Shown: positions 13,625-14,180 of the stretch, piece after piece
How positions within the stretch are numbered: the stretch's first letter is position 1
How the letters are laid out: every line of letters begins with the position of its first letter
Source: an uncultured Clostridia bacterium
GTDB taxonomy: Bacteria > Bacillota > Clostridia > Oscillospirales > Acutalibacteraceae
Assembly: GCA_946497265.1 (NCBI GenBank)
Contig: CAMMKL010000028.1
Span: forward strand, 1 to 14,180
Reading direction: 5' to 3'
Length of the DNA: 14,180 nucleotides
Notes under the pieces: generated by a model
Told to the model about the DNA's origin: nothing
The model's input: the letters and a program-made list of their open reading frames with translations, nothing else
The model's database searches: none
Made by a program: the position numbers and the translations under genes

Positions 13625-14180
13625 ATGAAAAACACAAACAAGTACATCCGCCAATATTTTATGCCCCCTGTACCCTGCCTGAAATGGACACAGAAGGAAT
13701 ATATCGACAAGGCACCCATCTGGTGCAGCGTCGATCTGCGTGACGGCAACCAGTCTTTGATCGTGCCGATGAGTCTGGAAGAAAAGCTGGAGTTTTTTCA
13801 GTTCCTGGTAAAGCTTGGATTTAAGGAAATCGAGGTGGGCTTCCCCGCCGCATCCGAGACCGAATATGAATTTTTACGCACCCTGATTGAACAGGATTTA
13901 ATCCCCGACGACGTCACCGTGCAGGTGCTCACCCAATCCCGCGAGCACATCATCCGCAAAACCTTTGAAGCCCTCAAGGGTGCCAAACGCGCCATCGTCC
14001 ACCTGTACAACTCCACGTCGGTCGCACAGCGCGAGCAAGTGTTCAAAAAGAGCAAGCAGGAAATCATCGACATCGCGGTTTTCGGCGCGAAAATGTTCAA
14101 CCAGATTGCGGAAGAAATGGATTGCCATTATCAATATGTATATTCCCCCGAAAGTTTTACCCGCACCGAGATGGAATTCG
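13625..14180 (+). CDS. leuA: 2-isopropylmalate synthase, N-terminal part (cut by window edge)
   Basis: 185 codons are visible from ATG 13625, with AAAGGA ten bases upstream, and the frame is open to the right edge. The enzyme condenses acetyl-CoA with 2-oxoisovalerate in the first committed step of leucine synthesis. The N-terminal extension (~25 residues, 'YFMPPVPCLKWTQKEYIDKAP') before WCSVDLRDGNQSL (34-46) marks the long LeuA form of ~550-600 residues, as in actinobacteria. The R-D-G-N-Q metal/substrate motif is intact. KEIEVGFPAASETEYEF follows as expected. The terminal portion, including the HxH metal site and the leucine-binding regulatory domain, is outside the window. It is controlled by the T-box at 13285-13574. 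An ATG at 13618 is in another frame and too close to the ribosome binding site. Confidence 0.95.
   Translation, partial: MKNTNKYIRQYFMPPVPCLKWTQKEYIDKAPIWCSVDLRDGNQSLIVPMSLEEKLEFFQFLVKLGFKEIEVGFPAASETEYEFLRTLIEQDLIPDDVTVQVLTQSREHIIRKTFEALKGAKRAIVHLYNSTSVAQREQVFKKSKQEIIDIAVFGAKMFNQIAEEMDCHYQYVYSPESFTRTEMEF

Noticed and set aside
13618..13743. Alternative ATG and 41-codon frame just before leuA
   Set aside because: It is too close to AGGA, out of frame with leuA, and its product has no recognisable features.
13798..14134. Minus-strand open frames under leuA
   Set aside because: They are antisense shadows of a clearly conserved leuA coding region.
1..14180. CRISPR arrays, insertion sequences, phage genes, tRNA or rRNA genes
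   Set aside because: No spaced direct repeats, terminal inverted repeats with transposase, integrase or structural phage proteins, or tRNA/rRNA signatures were seen on either strand.

Overview
The window looks like a chromosomal segment of a Gram-positive, low-to-mid GC anaerobe of the class Clostridia, probably in the Oscillospiraceae/Ruminococcaceae neighbourhood. This rests on sigma-A style promoters (TTGACA/TATAAT with 17-base spacers), strong AGGAGG ribosome binding sites, frequent TTG/GTG starts, short U-tailed terminators, a T-box leader, a DUF4830-type protein and an EF-G paralogue of the FusA2 type. There are no transposases, phage genes, tRNAs, rRNAs or CRISPR arrays. It reads as ordinary housekeeping chromosome with a few poorly characterised genes. 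The first ~100 bases look like a low-quality contig edge.

Layout, left to right (all genes on the minus strand except the last): (1) the N-terminus of a CdaR/PucR-like regulator, cut by the window edge, with its own promoter; (2) an MsmX/UgpC-type ABC ATPase with a strong terminator and an operator-like inverted repeat in its leader; (3) an RsuA-family rRNA pseudouridine synthase with a near-consensus promoter; (4) a probable two-gene unit made of a small ribbon-helix-helix protein and a membrane-anchored DUF4830-like protein, preceded by a ~180-base leader rich in potential RNA structure; (5) an amidohydrolase followed by an 806-residue protein resembling (alpha/alpha)6-barrel carbohydrate-active enzymes, the latter preceded by a 13-codon leader ORF; (6) a small charged protein translationally coupled (ATGA overlap) to a lipoprotein; (7) a FusA2-type EF-G paralogue with degenerate G3 and G4 motifs; (8) a short RecQ helicase; (9) on the plus strand, divergent from recQ, a T-box leader with a CUG leucine specifier controlling leuA (2-isopropylmalate synthase), which runs off the right edge.

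How the genes fit together: the T-box/leuA pair is a clear functional unit, with leucine tRNA charging controlling leucine synthesis. The MsmX-type ATPase presumably energises sugar importers encoded elsewhere, and the amidohydrolase plus barrel enzyme may act on a carbohydrate. No permease or binding protein is present, so substrates cannot be named. Candidates for something undescribed are the structured leader at 3786-3967, the leader ORF in front of the barrel enzyme, and the FusA2 paralogue with altered GTPase motifs. Nothing in the window is a clear new multi-gene system.
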